The position numbers and the translations under genes are program-made. A stretch of DNA of 64,000 nt, taken from contig NZ_CP023449.1 in NCBI RefSeq assembly GCF_002355275.1, positions 2,706,001 to 2,770,000 on the forward strand, read 5' to 3'. The notes beneath the pieces were generated by a model. That model was given only the letters and a program-made list of their open reading frames with translations. It was not told where the DNA came from and searched no databases. The DNA comes from Rhizorhabdus dicambivorans. Lineage in GTDB: Bacteria; Pseudomonadota; Alphaproteobacteria; Sphingomonadales; Sphingomonadaceae. How positions within the stretch are numbered: position 1 is the stretch's first letter; every line of letters starts with the position of its first letter. This document shows, one piece after another, positions 23,535 to 32,841 of this stretch.

Positions 23535-23815
23535 TGGCGGCGGCATTCGAACAACTCGACGCGGTGCCGGGTTTCACCGTCCCGGTTCACCGGGCGCTGA
23601 CCGAGCACATTCTGCTCGGCGGCGCACCGCGCGCGCTCGCCATCCTGAACGGCACGCTGGCCGGAGCCGTGGGCCTTGGCCTGCGCCTCTGGCTCGTCGG
23701 TCTGCTGATCTGGGCCGTTGGCCACATCGCAGCCGTGTGGGCTGCAAAGCGCGATCCGCTCTTCGTCGAGGTCGGCCGCCGCCACCTGCGCATCCCCGCT
23801 CATCTGTCCGTCTGA
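23534..23815 (+). CDS. trbD: TrbD, VirB3-like protein (cluster 1)
   Basis: 93 residues. FTVPVHRALTEHILLGGAPR is the typical VirB3-like entry. A hydrophobic hairpin follows (TLAGAVGLGLRLWLVGLLIWAV) and then KRDPLFVEV, ending RHLRIPAHL. It is an inner-membrane partner of TrbE. It is coupled to trbC by overlap and lies 14 bases before trbE. Confidence 0.92.
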   Translation: MAAAFEQLDAVPGFTVPVHRALTEHILLGGAPRALAILNGTLAGAVGLGLRLWLVGLLIWAVGHIAAVWAAKRDPLFVEVGRRHLRIPAHLSV

Positions 23816-23829
23816 GGAGGCGTATCGTC

Positions 23830-26280
23830 ATGATGAATCTTGCCGAATATCGCCGCACCGCAACCCGCCTCGCTGACTATCTGCCCTGGGTCGCGCTCGT
23901 CGCCGATGGTGTCGTGCTCAACAAGGATGGCAGCTTTCAGCGCACGGCCCGTTTCCGCGGCCCTGATCTGGACTCCGCGGTCGCTGCCGAACTGGTCGCC
24001 GTCGCCGGGCGGCTCAACAACGCTTTCCGCCGTCTCGGATCGGGTTGGGCCATCTTCGTCGAGGCGCAGCGGCACGAGGCGTCGATCTATCCGGCAGACC
24101 TGTTTCCCGACGCAGCCGCAGCGCTCCTCGATGCCGAGCGCAAAGCCGATTTCGAGGAAGCCGGCGCGCATTACGTCTCCGGCTACTATCTCACCATCAC
24201 CTATCTGCCGCCGGCCGAGGACGCCGCGCGTACCGAAGCCTGGCTCTATGAGGGCCGCGAACGCGCAGGCATCGATCCGAAGGAAATCCTGAACACCTTT
24301 GTCGACCGCACCGATCGCGTGCTGGCGCTGCTCGACGGCTTTATGCCGGAATGCCAGTGGCTCGATAGCAGCGAGACGCTGACCTATCTCCATTCGACCG
24401 TCTCGACCAAACGGCACCGCGTCCGTGTGCCCGAAACGCCGGTCTATCTCGACGCGCTGCTCGCCGACCAACCGCTCACCGGCGGCCTGGAGCCGCGTCT
24501 CGGAACGGCGCATCTGCGCGTTCTCACCATTGTCGGTTTCCCAACCGCGACCACACCCGGCATCCTCGACGATCTCAATCGGCTCGCCTTCCCCTATCGC
24601 TGGTCGACGCGCGCCATCCTGCTCGACAAGACCGACGCGACCAAGCTGCTGACCAAAATCCGCCGCCAATGGTTTGCGAAGCGCAAAAGCATCGCCGCGA
24701 TCCTGAAAGAGGTGCTGACCAACGAGACGTCCGCGCTGGTCGATACCGACGCCTCGAACAAGGCGGCGGACGCCGATCTCGCCCTTCAGGAACTCGGCGC
24801 TGACTACGCCGGCCAATCCTATGTCACCGCGACGATCGCGGTATGGGACAACGATCCCCGCATTGCCGACGAGAAGCTTCGCCTCGCCGAGAAAGTCATC
24901 CAGGGCCGCGACTTCACGGCCATGACTGAAACGATCAATGCCGTCGATGCCTGGCTGGGCTCATTGCCAGGACATGTTTACGCCAACGTGCGCCAGCCCC
25001 CGATCTCCACGCTGAATCTCGCCCACATGATCCCGCTCTCGGCGGTTTGGGCGGGGCCGGAACGGGACGAGCATTTCGGTGCGCCGCCCTTGCTGTTCGG
25101 CAAGACCGAGGGCTCGACCCCGTTTCGGTTTTCTCTCCATGTCGGCGATGTCGGTCACACGCTCGTCGTCGGCCCGACCGGCGCCGGCAAATCGGTGCTC
25201 CTCGCCGTCATGGCCTTGCAGTTCCGGCGCTACACCGGTGCCCAGATCTTCGCCTTCGACTTCGGCGGTTCGATCCGCGCCGCCGCGCTCGCCATGGGCG
25301 GTGATTGGCACGATCTCGGCGGCGATCTCACCGAGGGCGTGGACTCCTCGGTCGCGCTGCAACCGCTCGCGCGCATTCACGACACGCCCGAACGCGCCTG
25401 GGCGGCCGACTGGATCGTCGCCATCCTGATCCGCGAAGGCATCGCGATCACTCCCGAGGTGAAGGAGCACCTTTGGTCGGCGCTGACCTCGCTGGCATCG
25501 GCACCGGTCGAGGAACGCACGATCACCGGCCTCACGGTGTTGCTCCAATCGAACGACCTGAAGCAGGCGCTGCGACCGTATTGCGTGGGCGGTCCCTATG
25601 GGCGGCTACTCGACGCCGAGGCCGAACATCTCGGCTCGGCATCGGTGCAGGCGTTCGAGATCGAGGGACTGGTCGGGACTGGCGCGGCACCCTCCGTCCT
25701 CGCCTATCTCTTCCATCGCATCGGCGACCGTCTCGACGGCTCGCCGACGCTGCTCATCATCGACGAGGGCTGGCTCGCACTCGACGACGATGCCTTCTCC
25801 GGGCAATTGCGCGAATGGCTGAAGACGCTGCGCAAGAAAAACGCCAGCGTCATCTTCGCCACGCAGTCGCTGTCCGACATCGACAACAGCAACATCGCCG
25901 CGGCCATCATCGAGAGCTGCCCGACAAGGCTGCTCCTGCCGAACGAACGCGCGATCGAGCCGCAGATCACGGAGATCTATCGGCGCTTCGGTCTCAACGA
26001 CCGCCAGATCGAAATCCTCGCGCGGGCCACTCCCAAGCGCGACTATTACTGCCAGTCGCGGCGCGGCAATCGCCTGTTCGAGCTGGGCCTTTCCGAAGTC
26101 GGCCTCGCGCTCGCCGCCACCTCCTCCAAGACCGACCAGTCAGAGATCGCGCGCACCGTCGCCGAGCATGGCCGCGAGGGCTTTCTCGCCGCCTGGCTGC
26201 GCCTGCGCGGCGCCGAGTGGGCTGCAGACCTCATCCCTGATCTCACGAACCTCACTCCCCAGCAGTCCCAGAAGGAGTAA
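23830..26280 (+). CDS. trbE: TrbE, VirB4-like secretion ATPase (cluster 1)
   Basis: 816 residues from ATG 23830; the open frame upstream overlaps trbC/trbD and is not used. The CagE/TrbE/VirB N-terminal domain occupies about residues 1-400. Walker A GPTGAGKSVL is near 447 and Walker B LLIIDEGWLAL near 640, with SVIFATQSLSDI following. It is the largest ATPase of the channel and needed for substrate transfer. The stop overlaps the trbJ start as TAATG. Confidence 0.95.
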   Translation: MMNLAEYRRTATRLADYLPWVALVADGVVLNKDGSFQRTARFRGPDLDSAVAAELVAVAGRLNNAFRRLGSGWAIFVEAQRHEASIYPADLFPDAAAALLDAERKADFEEAGAHYVSGYYLTITYLPPAEDAARTEAWLYEGRERAGIDPKEILNTFVDRTDRVLALLDGFMPECQWLDSSETLTYLHSTVSTKRHRVRVPETPVYLDALLADQPLTGGLEPRLGTAHLRVLTIVGFPTATTPGILDDLNRLAFPYRWSTRAILLDKTDATKLLTKIRRQWFAKRKSIAAILKEVLTNETSALVDTDASNKAADADLALQELGADYAGQSYVTATIAVWDNDPRIADEKLRLAEKVIQGRDFTAMTETINAVDAWLGSLPGHVYANVRQPPISTLNLAHMIPLSAVWAGPERDEHFGAPPLLFGKTEGSTPFRFSLHVGDVGHTLVVGPTGAGKSVLLAVMALQFRRYTGAQIFAFDFGGSIRAAALAMGGDWHDLGGDLTEGVDSSVALQPLARIHDTPERAWAADWIVAILIREGIAITPEVKEHLWSALTSLASAPVEERTITGLTVLLQSNDLKQALRPYCVGGPYGRLLDAEAEHLGSASVQAFEIEGLVGTGAAPSVLAYLFHRIGDRLDGSPTLLIIDEGWLALDDDAFSGQLREWLKTLRKKNASVIFATQSLSDIDNSNIAAAIIESCPTRLLLPNERAIEPQITEIYRRFGLNDRQIEILARATPKRDYYCQSRRGNRLFELGLSEVGLALAATSSKTDQSEIARTVAEHGREGFLAAWLRLRGAEWAADLIPDLTNLTPQQSQKE

Positions 26281-27065
26281 TGACCATGAATACGCTTCGT
26301 TCACGCCCGCGCGCGCTGTCGCTCGCGGCCTTCATCCTGGCGATACCGCTCGCCGCATCGCCGATGCTGACCGCGCCAGCGCACGCGCAATTCGGTTTCG
26401 GCGGTATCGTCTATGACCCTACCAACTACGCCCAGAACGTCCTGACGGCGGCGCGTTCCCTCGAGCAGATCAACAACCAGATCCGCTCGCTTCAGAACGA
26501 GGCGCAGAGCCTCATCAACCAGGCCAAGAATCTGGCGAACCTGCCGTACTCGGCGCTCCAGCAGATTCAGCAGAACGTCCTGCGCACCCAGCAGCTCCTC
26601 GGCCAGGCGCAGAACATCGCCTTCGACGTCGAGAACGTCGATCGGATGTTCCAGCAGCAATATGGCAGCGTCTCACTGTCGTCATCAGACGCCAAGCTCA
26701 TCACCGACGCTCGCTCGCGCTGGCAGAACACCGTCGGCGGCTTGCAGGACGCCATGCGCATTCAGGCCGGCGTCGTCGGCAATATCGACAGCAATCGCAC
26801 GCAGATGTCGAACCTCGTCAGCCAGAGTCAAGGCGCGCAGGGTGCGTTGCAGGCGACACAGGCCGGCAATCAGCTTCTCGCGCTGCAATCGCAGCAGCTC
26901 TCCGACCTGATCGCGCTGATCTCCGCCAACGGCCGGGCCACGGCGCTGACTGACGCGGAGCGCGCGGCGGCGGCCGATCAAGGCCGGGAGCAGCGCCGCC
27001 GCTTCCTCACGCCGGGCGCGGGCTATCAGCCCGGCAACGCGCAGATGTTCGGCAACGGCAACTGA
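26280..27065 (+). CDS. trbJ: TrbJ, VirB5-like minor pilus protein (cluster 1)
   Basis: 261 residues. A signal peptide ends at HAQ (about residue 37). The mature protein is a helical coiled-coil type (SLEQINNQIRSLQNEAQSLI) with VYDPTNYAQNVLTA near its start, both diagnostic of TrbJ. It is expected in the periplasm or at the pilus tip. The tail is glycine-rich. Confidence 0.93.
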   Translation: MTMNTLRSRPRALSLAAFILAIPLAASPMLTAPAHAQFGFGGIVYDPTNYAQNVLTAARSLEQINNQIRSLQNEAQSLINQAKNLANLPYSALQQIQQNVLRTQQLLGQAQNIAFDVENVDRMFQQQYGSVSLSSSDAKLITDARSRWQNTVGGLQDAMRIQAGVVGNIDSNRTQMSNLVSQSQGAQGALQATQAGNQLLALQSQQLSDLIALISANGRATALTDAERAAAADQGREQRRRFLTPGAGYQPGNAQMFGNGN

Positions 27066-27075
27066 GGTCGCGGCC

Positions 27076-27360
27076 ATGGACGGCAAGATGCTGGCCCGGC
27101 TGGGCGCCATCGTTTTCGTATCGTTCGCCATCACGGCGACGGCGATCGAGATGACCCGAAAGGACGCGGCCCCTGAAACGGAGCACGTCCACGCTGTCGA
27201 ACCCAAGCGCGATGCGCTCCGCGAAGGGCAGCGCCGGTGCCAGCAGCTTGGCCAGGCAGCGGCGAGCGATACCGACTGCATGCGTATCTGGGCCGAGAGC
27301 CGCGATCGCTTCCTCGGCCGCCCCCCGGCGCCTGCCGTCCCGACAATAGAAGGACGGTGA
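27076..27360 (+). CDS. trbK: TrbK-like entry-exclusion protein (cluster 1)
   Basis: 94 residues. One N-terminal membrane segment (LARLGAIVFVSFAITATAIE) is followed by a small domain with two conserved cysteines: RRCQQLGQAAASDTDCMRIW, then ESRDRFLG. This is the TrbK-alt pattern found between trbJ and trbL. It should block redundant transfer into cells already carrying the element. Cluster 2 has no counterpart. Confidence 0.85.
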   Translation: MDGKMLARLGAIVFVSFAITATAIEMTRKDAAPETEHVHAVEPKRDALREGQRRCQQLGQAAASDTDCMRIWAESRDRFLGRPPAPAVPTIEGR

Positions 27361-27363
27361 ACC

Positions 27364-28725
27364 ATGGGCGGCGCAGGTGTCATCGACAATTTCCTCGGGG
27401 TCTTCACCTCCTACATCAACAGCGGGTTCGGACTGCTCGGCGGCGAGGTCGCGTTCATCGCCACAACGCTGATCGTCATCGATGTGACGCTTGCCGCCCT
27501 GTTCTGGAGCTGGGGCGCGGAAGACGACATCATCGCCCGGCTGGTGAAAAAGACGCTCTTCGTCGGCGTCTTCGCCTATCTGATCGGCAACTGGAACAAC
27601 CTCGCCAAGATCGTCTTCGACTCGTTCGCGGGCCTCGGCCTCAAGGCTTCCGGCACCAGCTTCACCGCACAGGATCTGATGCGACCCGGCAAGGTCGCGC
27701 AGACCGGGCTCGACGCCGCGCGCCCCTTGCTCGAATCCATCTCCGACCTGATGGGCTGGATCGCGTTCTTCGAGAACTTCATCCAGATCGCCTGCCTGCT
27801 GTTCGCCTGGGCGTTGGTGCTGCTCGCCTTCTTCATCCTCGCGATCCAGCTATTCGTTACCCTGATCGAATTCAAGCTGACGACGCTGGCCGGCTTCGTC
27901 CTCATCCCGTTCGGCCTGTTCGGCAAAACCGCCTTCATGGCCGAGCGCGTGCTGGGCAATGTCGTCTCTTCCGGCATCAAAGTGCTGGTGCTCGCCGTCA
28001 TCATCGGCATCGGCTCAACGCTGTTCAGCCAGTTTACGGCCGGCTTCGGCGGCGCAACGCCCACCATCGACGACGCCATGGCGATTGTCCTTGCCGCGCT
28101 ATCGCTGCTCGGGCTCGGCATCTTCGGCCCCGGCATTGCTGCGGGTCTTGTCAGCGGCGGACCACAACTCGGCGCCGGTGCGGCGGTTGGCACCGGGCTT
28201 GCCGTCGGTGGCGCAGCACTCGCAGCTGGTGGCGCGGCGGGCCTTGCCATGAAGGGAGGAGCGGCTGCGATGTCCGGCGGCGCTGCCGCCGTGCGAGGCG
28301 GGGCAGCAGCGGCAGGCGGAGCCGCCGCTGCCTACAGCGTCGGCTCGCTCGGCCAGTCCGGCGCTGCCGGTGTCGCCTCTGGTCTCGGCGGTGTCGCCCG
28401 CGCTGCCGGAGCAGCCACCGTGTCACCCCTGAAACGCGCGACGGCGCGCGCCGCCGACGGCGTCAAGTCCAGCTTCTCCGAAGGTGCGAAGGCGGGCTTC
28501 GGGGCGACGGGCGGCTCCTCGACAATGAGCACGATACCCGGCTCAGGCTCCGCAGGCGAAGCCGCCGCCGCAGCGCCCCGCGACGATCCGCCCGACTGGG
28601 CCAAGCGCATGAAGCGCCATCAGTCCCTCAGCCACGGAGCCACCCTCGCAGCGCATGCCGTCAAATCCGGCGACAGCCATGGCGGCGGCTCTTCCGTCAA
28701 CCTCTCCGAAAGTAACCGCTCATGA
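27364..28725 (+). CDS. trbL: TrbL, VirB6-like polytopic membrane protein (cluster 1)
   Basis: 453 residues. It opens VIDNFLGVFTSYINSGFGLL and has at least five or six hydrophobic segments up to about residue 270. The conserved motif FKLTTLAGFVLIPFGLFGK is near 178. A long Ala/Gly-rich region follows (about 260-370) and a polar tail. It forms part of the inner-membrane channel. It starts 3 bases after trbK and overlaps trbF by ATGA. Confidence 0.94.
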   Translation: MGGAGVIDNFLGVFTSYINSGFGLLGGEVAFIATTLIVIDVTLAALFWSWGAEDDIIARLVKKTLFVGVFAYLIGNWNNLAKIVFDSFAGLGLKASGTSFTAQDLMRPGKVAQTGLDAARPLLESISDLMGWIAFFENFIQIACLLFAWALVLLAFFILAIQLFVTLIEFKLTTLAGFVLIPFGLFGKTAFMAERVLGNVVSSGIKVLVLAVIIGIGSTLFSQFTAGFGGATPTIDDAMAIVLAALSLLGLGIFGPGIAAGLVSGGPQLGAGAAVGTGLAVGGAALAAGGAAGLAMKGGAAAMSGGAAAVRGGAAAAGGAAAAYSVGSLGQSGAAGVASGLGGVARAAGAATVSPLKRATARAADGVKSSFSEGAKAGFGATGGSSTMSTIPGSGSAGEAAAAAPRDDPPDWAKRMKRHQSLSHGATLAAHAVKSGDSHGGGSSVNLSESNRS

Positions 28726-29411
28726 GCCTCTTCAAACGACCCGCCGCCCACTATGGGAAATCGCCCGAACCCGAAACACCCTATCAGCGCGCCGCGCAGG
28801 TCTGGGACGATCGCATCGGTTCGGCCCGCGTCCAGTCCAGGAACTGGCGCATCATGGCATTCGGCTCGCTGTTCCTGTCGGCCGGCTTCGCCGCCGCGCT
28901 GGTCTGGCAGTCGGCGCGCGGCACCGTCGTTCCCTGGGTGGTGCAGGTCGATCGACTCGGCCAGGCGCAGTCCGTTGCACCGGCGTCGGCCGACTACCGG
29001 CCGACCGATCCGCAGGTGGCCTGGCATCTTGCCCGCTTCATCGAGCAGGTAAGGAGCATCCCGGCCGATCCGATCATCGTGCGCCAGAACTGGCTGCGCG
29101 CCTATGACTGGACCACGGATCGCGGCGCCGGCGCGCTCAACGACTATGCCCGCACCAACGATCCTTTCACCAAGGTCGGCAAACAGCAGATCGCCGTCGA
29201 GGTTTCGAGCGTGATCCGTGCATCGGCGGATTCCTTCCGCGTGGCCTGGACCGAGAAGCGCTACGAAAATGGCCAGCTCGCGGGCACAGAGCGATGGACC
29301 GCCATCCTCACCATCGTCATCCAGACACCGCGCGACGCAGACCGGCTGCGCGCCAATCCGCTCGGCATCTACGTCAACGCCATCAACTGGTCGCGGGAGA
29401 TGTCCCAATGA
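28722..29411 (+). CDS. trbF: TrbF, VirB8-like protein (cluster 1)
   Basis: 229 residues. KRPAAHYGKSPEPETPYQRA at the N-terminus is the TrbF cytoplasmic tail. One membrane segment follows near residues 44-64 (IMAFGSLFLSAGFAAALVW), then a periplasmic NTF2-like VirB8 domain (PTDPQVAWHLARFIEQVRS to NPLGIYVNAINWSRE). It is an assembly factor of the core complex, coupled to trbG by overlap. Confidence 0.94.
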   Translation: MSLFKRPAAHYGKSPEPETPYQRAAQVWDDRIGSARVQSRNWRIMAFGSLFLSAGFAAALVWQSARGTVVPWVVQVDRLGQAQSVAPASADYRPTDPQVAWHLARFIEQVRSIPADPIIVRQNWLRAYDWTTDRGAGALNDYARTNDPFTKVGKQQIAVEVSSVIRASADSFRVAWTEKRYENGQLAGTERWTAILTIVIQTPRDADRLRANPLGIYVNAINWSREMSQ

Positions 29412-30388
29412 GCACGTCTCTGCGCATGTCCGGCTCTCCGGCTTTCCGTAAATCCGCTTTGGCGATGATGCTGCTCTCGGCAACGATGCTGGCGGGCTGC
29501 GCGACCTTCAAACCACCCACCATCAGCTACGACAGTGACGTGCCGCCGCTCCCAGCCGTGCCGGCGCCAGTCACGGAACAGCCGCCGCGTCCGCTGCACA
29601 CGCCTCCTGCCTGGACGGTCGCGCATGGTGGAACCGCCGCGAATACGCCGAGCGGCCGCGTGGAAAGCGCCAATGCTGCGGCGCGTGTCGAACCGCGACG
29701 CGAGGGCTATTATAACGCCATCCAGATCTATCCCTGGAGCGAAGGCGCGCTTTACCAAGTCTATGCCGCGCCCGGCCAGATCACCAACATCGCGCTCGAG
29801 CCGGGCGAAAGCCTGACCGGCGCAGGTCCAATCGCCGCCGGTGACACCGCCCGCTGGATCATCGGTGATACCGAAAGCGGTTCCGGCCTCTCGCGGCGCG
29901 TCCACATCCTCGTCAAACCGACGCGCCCCGACATCACCACGAACCTTGTCATCACGACCGACCGCCGCATCTACATGCTTGAGCTGAGGGCGGAGGCGAA
30001 ACCCTATATGCCGGCCGTTGCTTGGGCTTATCCCGCGCCACCGGCATCGCAACGCGGGACGGTCCCTGCGACGCCTATCCTTCCCGCTGCCGGCGCGCGT
30101 CACTACCGCTACGGCCTCACCGGCGACACGCCGCCCTGGCGGCCGGTCGCCGTCTATGACGACGGCAGGCGTGTGTATGTCGAATTTCCACGCGGCATCG
30201 CTCAAGGCGAGATGCCGCCGATCTTCGTCCTCGGCACCGACGGCGAGCCGCAGCTCGTCAACAGCCGCATCTACCAAAACATCCTGATCGTAGATCGCAT
30301 CTTCGGAGCCGCCGAACTGCGCCTCGGCAGCGGCAAGCAACAGCAGACCGTCAGGATCGTGCGAACCGATGGGAAACCTGCATCATGA
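29408..30388 (+). CDS. trbG: TrbG, VirB9-like lipoprotein of the outer-membrane core (cluster 1)
   Basis: 326 residues from ATG 29408, chosen for the ATGA overlap with trbF. A lipobox is visible (TMLAGC, Cys near residue 27), so it is probably lipidated. The VirB9 beta-sandwich domains follow: YNAIQIYPWSEGALYQVYAA, then NLVITTDRRIYMLEL, with a C-terminal AAELRLGSGKQQQTVRIV. It joins TrbI in the outer-membrane ring. Confidence 0.94.
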   Translation: MSTSLRMSGSPAFRKSALAMMLLSATMLAGCATFKPPTISYDSDVPPLPAVPAPVTEQPPRPLHTPPAWTVAHGGTAANTPSGRVESANAAARVEPRREGYYNAIQIYPWSEGALYQVYAAPGQITNIALEPGESLTGAGPIAAGDTARWIIGDTESGSGLSRRVHILVKPTRPDITTNLVITTDRRIYMLELRAEAKPYMPAVAWAYPAPPASQRGTVPATPILPAAGARHYRYGLTGDTPPWRPVAVYDDGRRVYVEFPRGIAQGEMPPIFVLGTDGEPQLVNSRIYQNILIVDRIFGAAELRLGSGKQQQTVRIVRTDGKPAS

Positions 30389-31569
30389 ACGACACCGACC
30401 ACGACAATGCCGAACCGCTGGACCAATCGACGCCCGTCGTCGATACGTCATCATCCATGCGTCTGCGGGCGGAACCTCCGCGTGTCACCCGGCTGTCCCG
30501 CAAAGTGCTCGCCGGCGTCGCCGCGGTTGCCCTCGTCGGTATCGGCGGCTCTCTCATCTACGCGCTCCAGACCCGCGATCCCGGCAAGAGCGCCGACGAA
30601 CTCTATTCGACCGACAACCGCACCACGGCCGACGGCCTAGCCGGCCTGCCACGCGATTACACCGGCCCGGTCCTCGGCCCGGCGCTGCCTGGAGACCTCG
30701 GCCGCCCAATCGTCAGCGCGCAAAATCAGGGGCATCCTGTCGTGCCGCCCGCCATGGCGGCGCCGGGGCCTGATCCCGAGGAACAACGTCGCCTCGCCGA
30801 ATTGGAGGCCGCACGCACCAGCCGCGTGTTTTTCCAGGCCGGTCCGGCCGCAACGTCGGCGACCGCTGGCCCGAATGTCCCGGGATTTGCCGGCGTGGGA
30901 GCTGGCACACAACCTGGTGCCGAGACGGCTCAAGATCGACAACTCGCGTTCCTCAATGCTCCCGTCGACCGCCGTACCATTGCGGCCGACCGCATCATGG
31001 CGCCAGCATCGCCCTATGTTCTCCAGGCGGGCGCGGTCATCTCGGCCGCCCTCATCACCGGAATCCGCTCCGATCTGCCTGGACAAATCACCGCGCAGGT
31101 GACGGAGAACATCTACGATAGCCCGACCGGCCGCATCCTCGTCATCCCACAGGGCACCCGGATCATCGGCCAGTACGACAATAGCGTCCAATACGGGCAG
31201 AGCCGCGTGCTTCTCGTCTGGACCAGGCTCATTCTCCCGAACGGCCGGTCCATTGTGCTCGAACGTCAGCCCGGAGGCGATACCCAGGGCTATGCCGGTC
31301 TGGAGGACGGCGTCGATTACCATTGGTGGGATCTCGCCAAAGCGGCGGGGCTCTCGACGCTTCTGTCAGTCGGGTCCGAGCTTGCCATCGATGACCAGGA
31401 CCGGCTTCTGCGCGCCATCCGCAATGGCGGCCAGGACACGATCAATGACGCTGGTCAGCAGATCGTTCGGCGCCAGCTCAACGTCGCGCCGACGCTGACG
31501 ATCCGGCCAGGCTTCCCTGTCCGCGTGATCGTCACCCGCGATCTCGTCCTCGAACCTTACGGAGGCTGA
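30385..31569 (+). CDS. trbI: TrbI, VirB10-like protein (cluster 1)
   Basis: 394 residues. There is a cytoplasmic N-terminus, one membrane segment near residues 40-58 (LAGVAAVALVGIGGSLIYAL) and a Pro/Ala/Gly-rich linker. The VirB10 domain follows (SPYVLQAGAVISAALITGI, GRILVIPQGTRIIGQYD, LLVWTRLILPNGRS). It spans both membranes and gates the channel. It overlaps trbG by ATGA. Confidence 0.95.
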   Translation: MNDTDHDNAEPLDQSTPVVDTSSSMRLRAEPPRVTRLSRKVLAGVAAVALVGIGGSLIYALQTRDPGKSADELYSTDNRTTADGLAGLPRDYTGPVLGPALPGDLGRPIVSAQNQGHPVVPPAMAAPGPDPEEQRRLAELEAARTSRVFFQAGPAATSATAGPNVPGFAGVGAGTQPGAETAQDRQLAFLNAPVDRRTIAADRIMAPASPYVLQAGAVISAALITGIRSDLPGQITAQVTENIYDSPTGRILVIPQGTRIIGQYDNSVQYGQSRVLLVWTRLILPNGRSIVLERQPGGDTQGYAGLEDGVDYHWWDLAKAAGLSTLLSVGSELAIDDQDRLLRAIRNGGQDTINDAGQQIVRRQLNVAPTLTIRPGFPVRVIVTRDLVLEPYGG

Positions 31570-31570
31570 C

Positions 31571-31810
31571 ATGACGAAATTGAAGCTCGGCCCGATCACC
31601 GAGGAAAAGCCGGTGAAGGCGACGCTGGAACTGCCCGCTTCGCTTCACCGGGATCTCGCGGCATATGCCGAGTTGCTGGGAAGGCAGACCGGCCAGCCCG
31701 TGCGCGATCCCGTCCAGTTGATTGTACCGATGCTGGAGCGCTTCATCGCCACCGATCGCGGGTTCGCCAAGGCCCGCCGCGCGAAGCCTGCGGGCGATGT
31801 TAGTTCATAA
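31571..31810 (+). CDS. DUF2274 protein at the end of trb cluster 1
   Basis: 79 residues. MTKLKLGPITEEKPVKATLE, then LPASLHRDLAAYAELLG and IVPMLERFIATDRGFAKAR, is the DUF2274 pattern regularly found after trbI. It looks RHH-like, so a regulatory role is plausible but unproven. It starts one base after the trbI stop, and its 3' end overlaps the convergent LysR gene by 6 bases. Confidence 0.85.
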   Translation: MTKLKLGPITEEKPVKATLELPASLHRDLAAYAELLGRQTGQPVRDPVQLIVPMLERFIATDRGFAKARRAKPAGDVSS

Positions 31811-32704
31811 ATCCACGCCCTGACGACGCGCCATCGTCTTCGCCATGCTGACAAAGCGCCTGAGCGCCGGATTGTCGTTCTTTGGCGACCACACGCCGTT
31901 GAAGGGAAGGACTTCGCCGATAATCGGCCGATAGCAGATGCCCGGCACATGGGCTGCTGTCGCCGCCTCGCTCATAACTGTAAGCCCGCTGCCGATCGCG
32001 ACGAGCGTCAACAGATTGTCGCGCCCGACAAACTGCGCCTGAATCTTCGGGTGATGGCCGAGATCGGCGACCCGCTGGACCAGATAGTCATGGACTTCCT
32101 GGCCCGGCGGTACATCGCTGACGATGAAGGTCTCGTGCGCCAGATCATGCCACCTCACCTCCTCCTTCCGGGCAAGGGCGTGTGCTTCCGGCAGCACCAC
32201 GAAAACACGTTCCGACCAGAGGTAGGTGGTCTCGCATCGGGGCCACTCCAACGTCCCCGTCAGAAAGGCGATGTCCAACCGGAACTGCCGGATCGCGGCG
32301 ACATGCTCCGCGGGATTGCCGTCAGCAACCTCGACATGCACGCCGGGGTGCTCTGCGGCGAAGGTCCGGAGAAGATCTGGCAGAAACCCCGAGGCCAGGG
32401 ACGAGAAGATGCCCACGCGCAATTGACCTTCCGTGCCGCGCCCCACCGCGTCCACGATCTCCGCGCCTTCATTGATGTATCGAAGAACCTTTTGGGCTTT
32501 CGACAAAAGCCGCTGTCCGGCAACGGTCAGGCATACACCGCCACTGTGACGGAGAAACAGTGCCGAGCCGAGCCCGTCTTCCAGGTCGCGTATCCGGCGG
32601 CTGATCGTGGACTCCTGTACGCCCAACGCTACGCCCGCCTTGCGGAAACTCCCATGCTCGGAAGCCGCCACGAAATACCGCAGATGTCGAAAATTCATAC
32701 TCAC
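31805..32704 (-). CDS. LysR-family transcriptional regulator
   Basis: 299 residues, full length for the family. The N-terminal winged HTH is clear (MNFRHLRYFVAASEHGSFRK, then GVQESTISRRIRDLEDGLGS). The effector-binding domain follows from about residue 90 (GQLRVGIFSSLASGFLPDLL). The start may be the second Met (32698). It is convergent with the trb operon. It has no obvious divergent partner, since the neighbour at 32842 runs in the same direction; its effector and targets cannot be read from context. Confidence 0.93.
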   Translation of the reverse strand: MSMNFRHLRYFVAASEHGSFRKAGVALGVQESTISRRIRDLEDGLGSALFLRHSGGVCLTVAGQRLLSKAQKVLRYINEGAEIVDAVGRGTEGQLRVGIFSSLASGFLPDLLRTFAAEHPGVHVEVADGNPAEHVAAIRQFRLDIAFLTGTLEWPRCETTYLWSERVFVVLPEAHALARKEEVRWHDLAHETFIVSDVPPGQEVHDYLVQRVADLGHHPKIQAQFVGRDNLLTLVAIGSGLTVMSEAATAAHVPGICYRPIIGEVLPFNGVWSPKNDNPALRRFVSMAKTMARRQGVDL

Positions 32705-32841
32705 ACCTGGAAATCGTCCGGGGAGCCCCCTTATCCCGAATGCCTGACAAAGACGCTGCGAGGCTTGTCAAAGCGATTTCCCAGCGTGGCGACAAAGTTC
32801 GTCGGCGCTCCCCGGCCATACCAGAGAGCGCCGACCGGCTA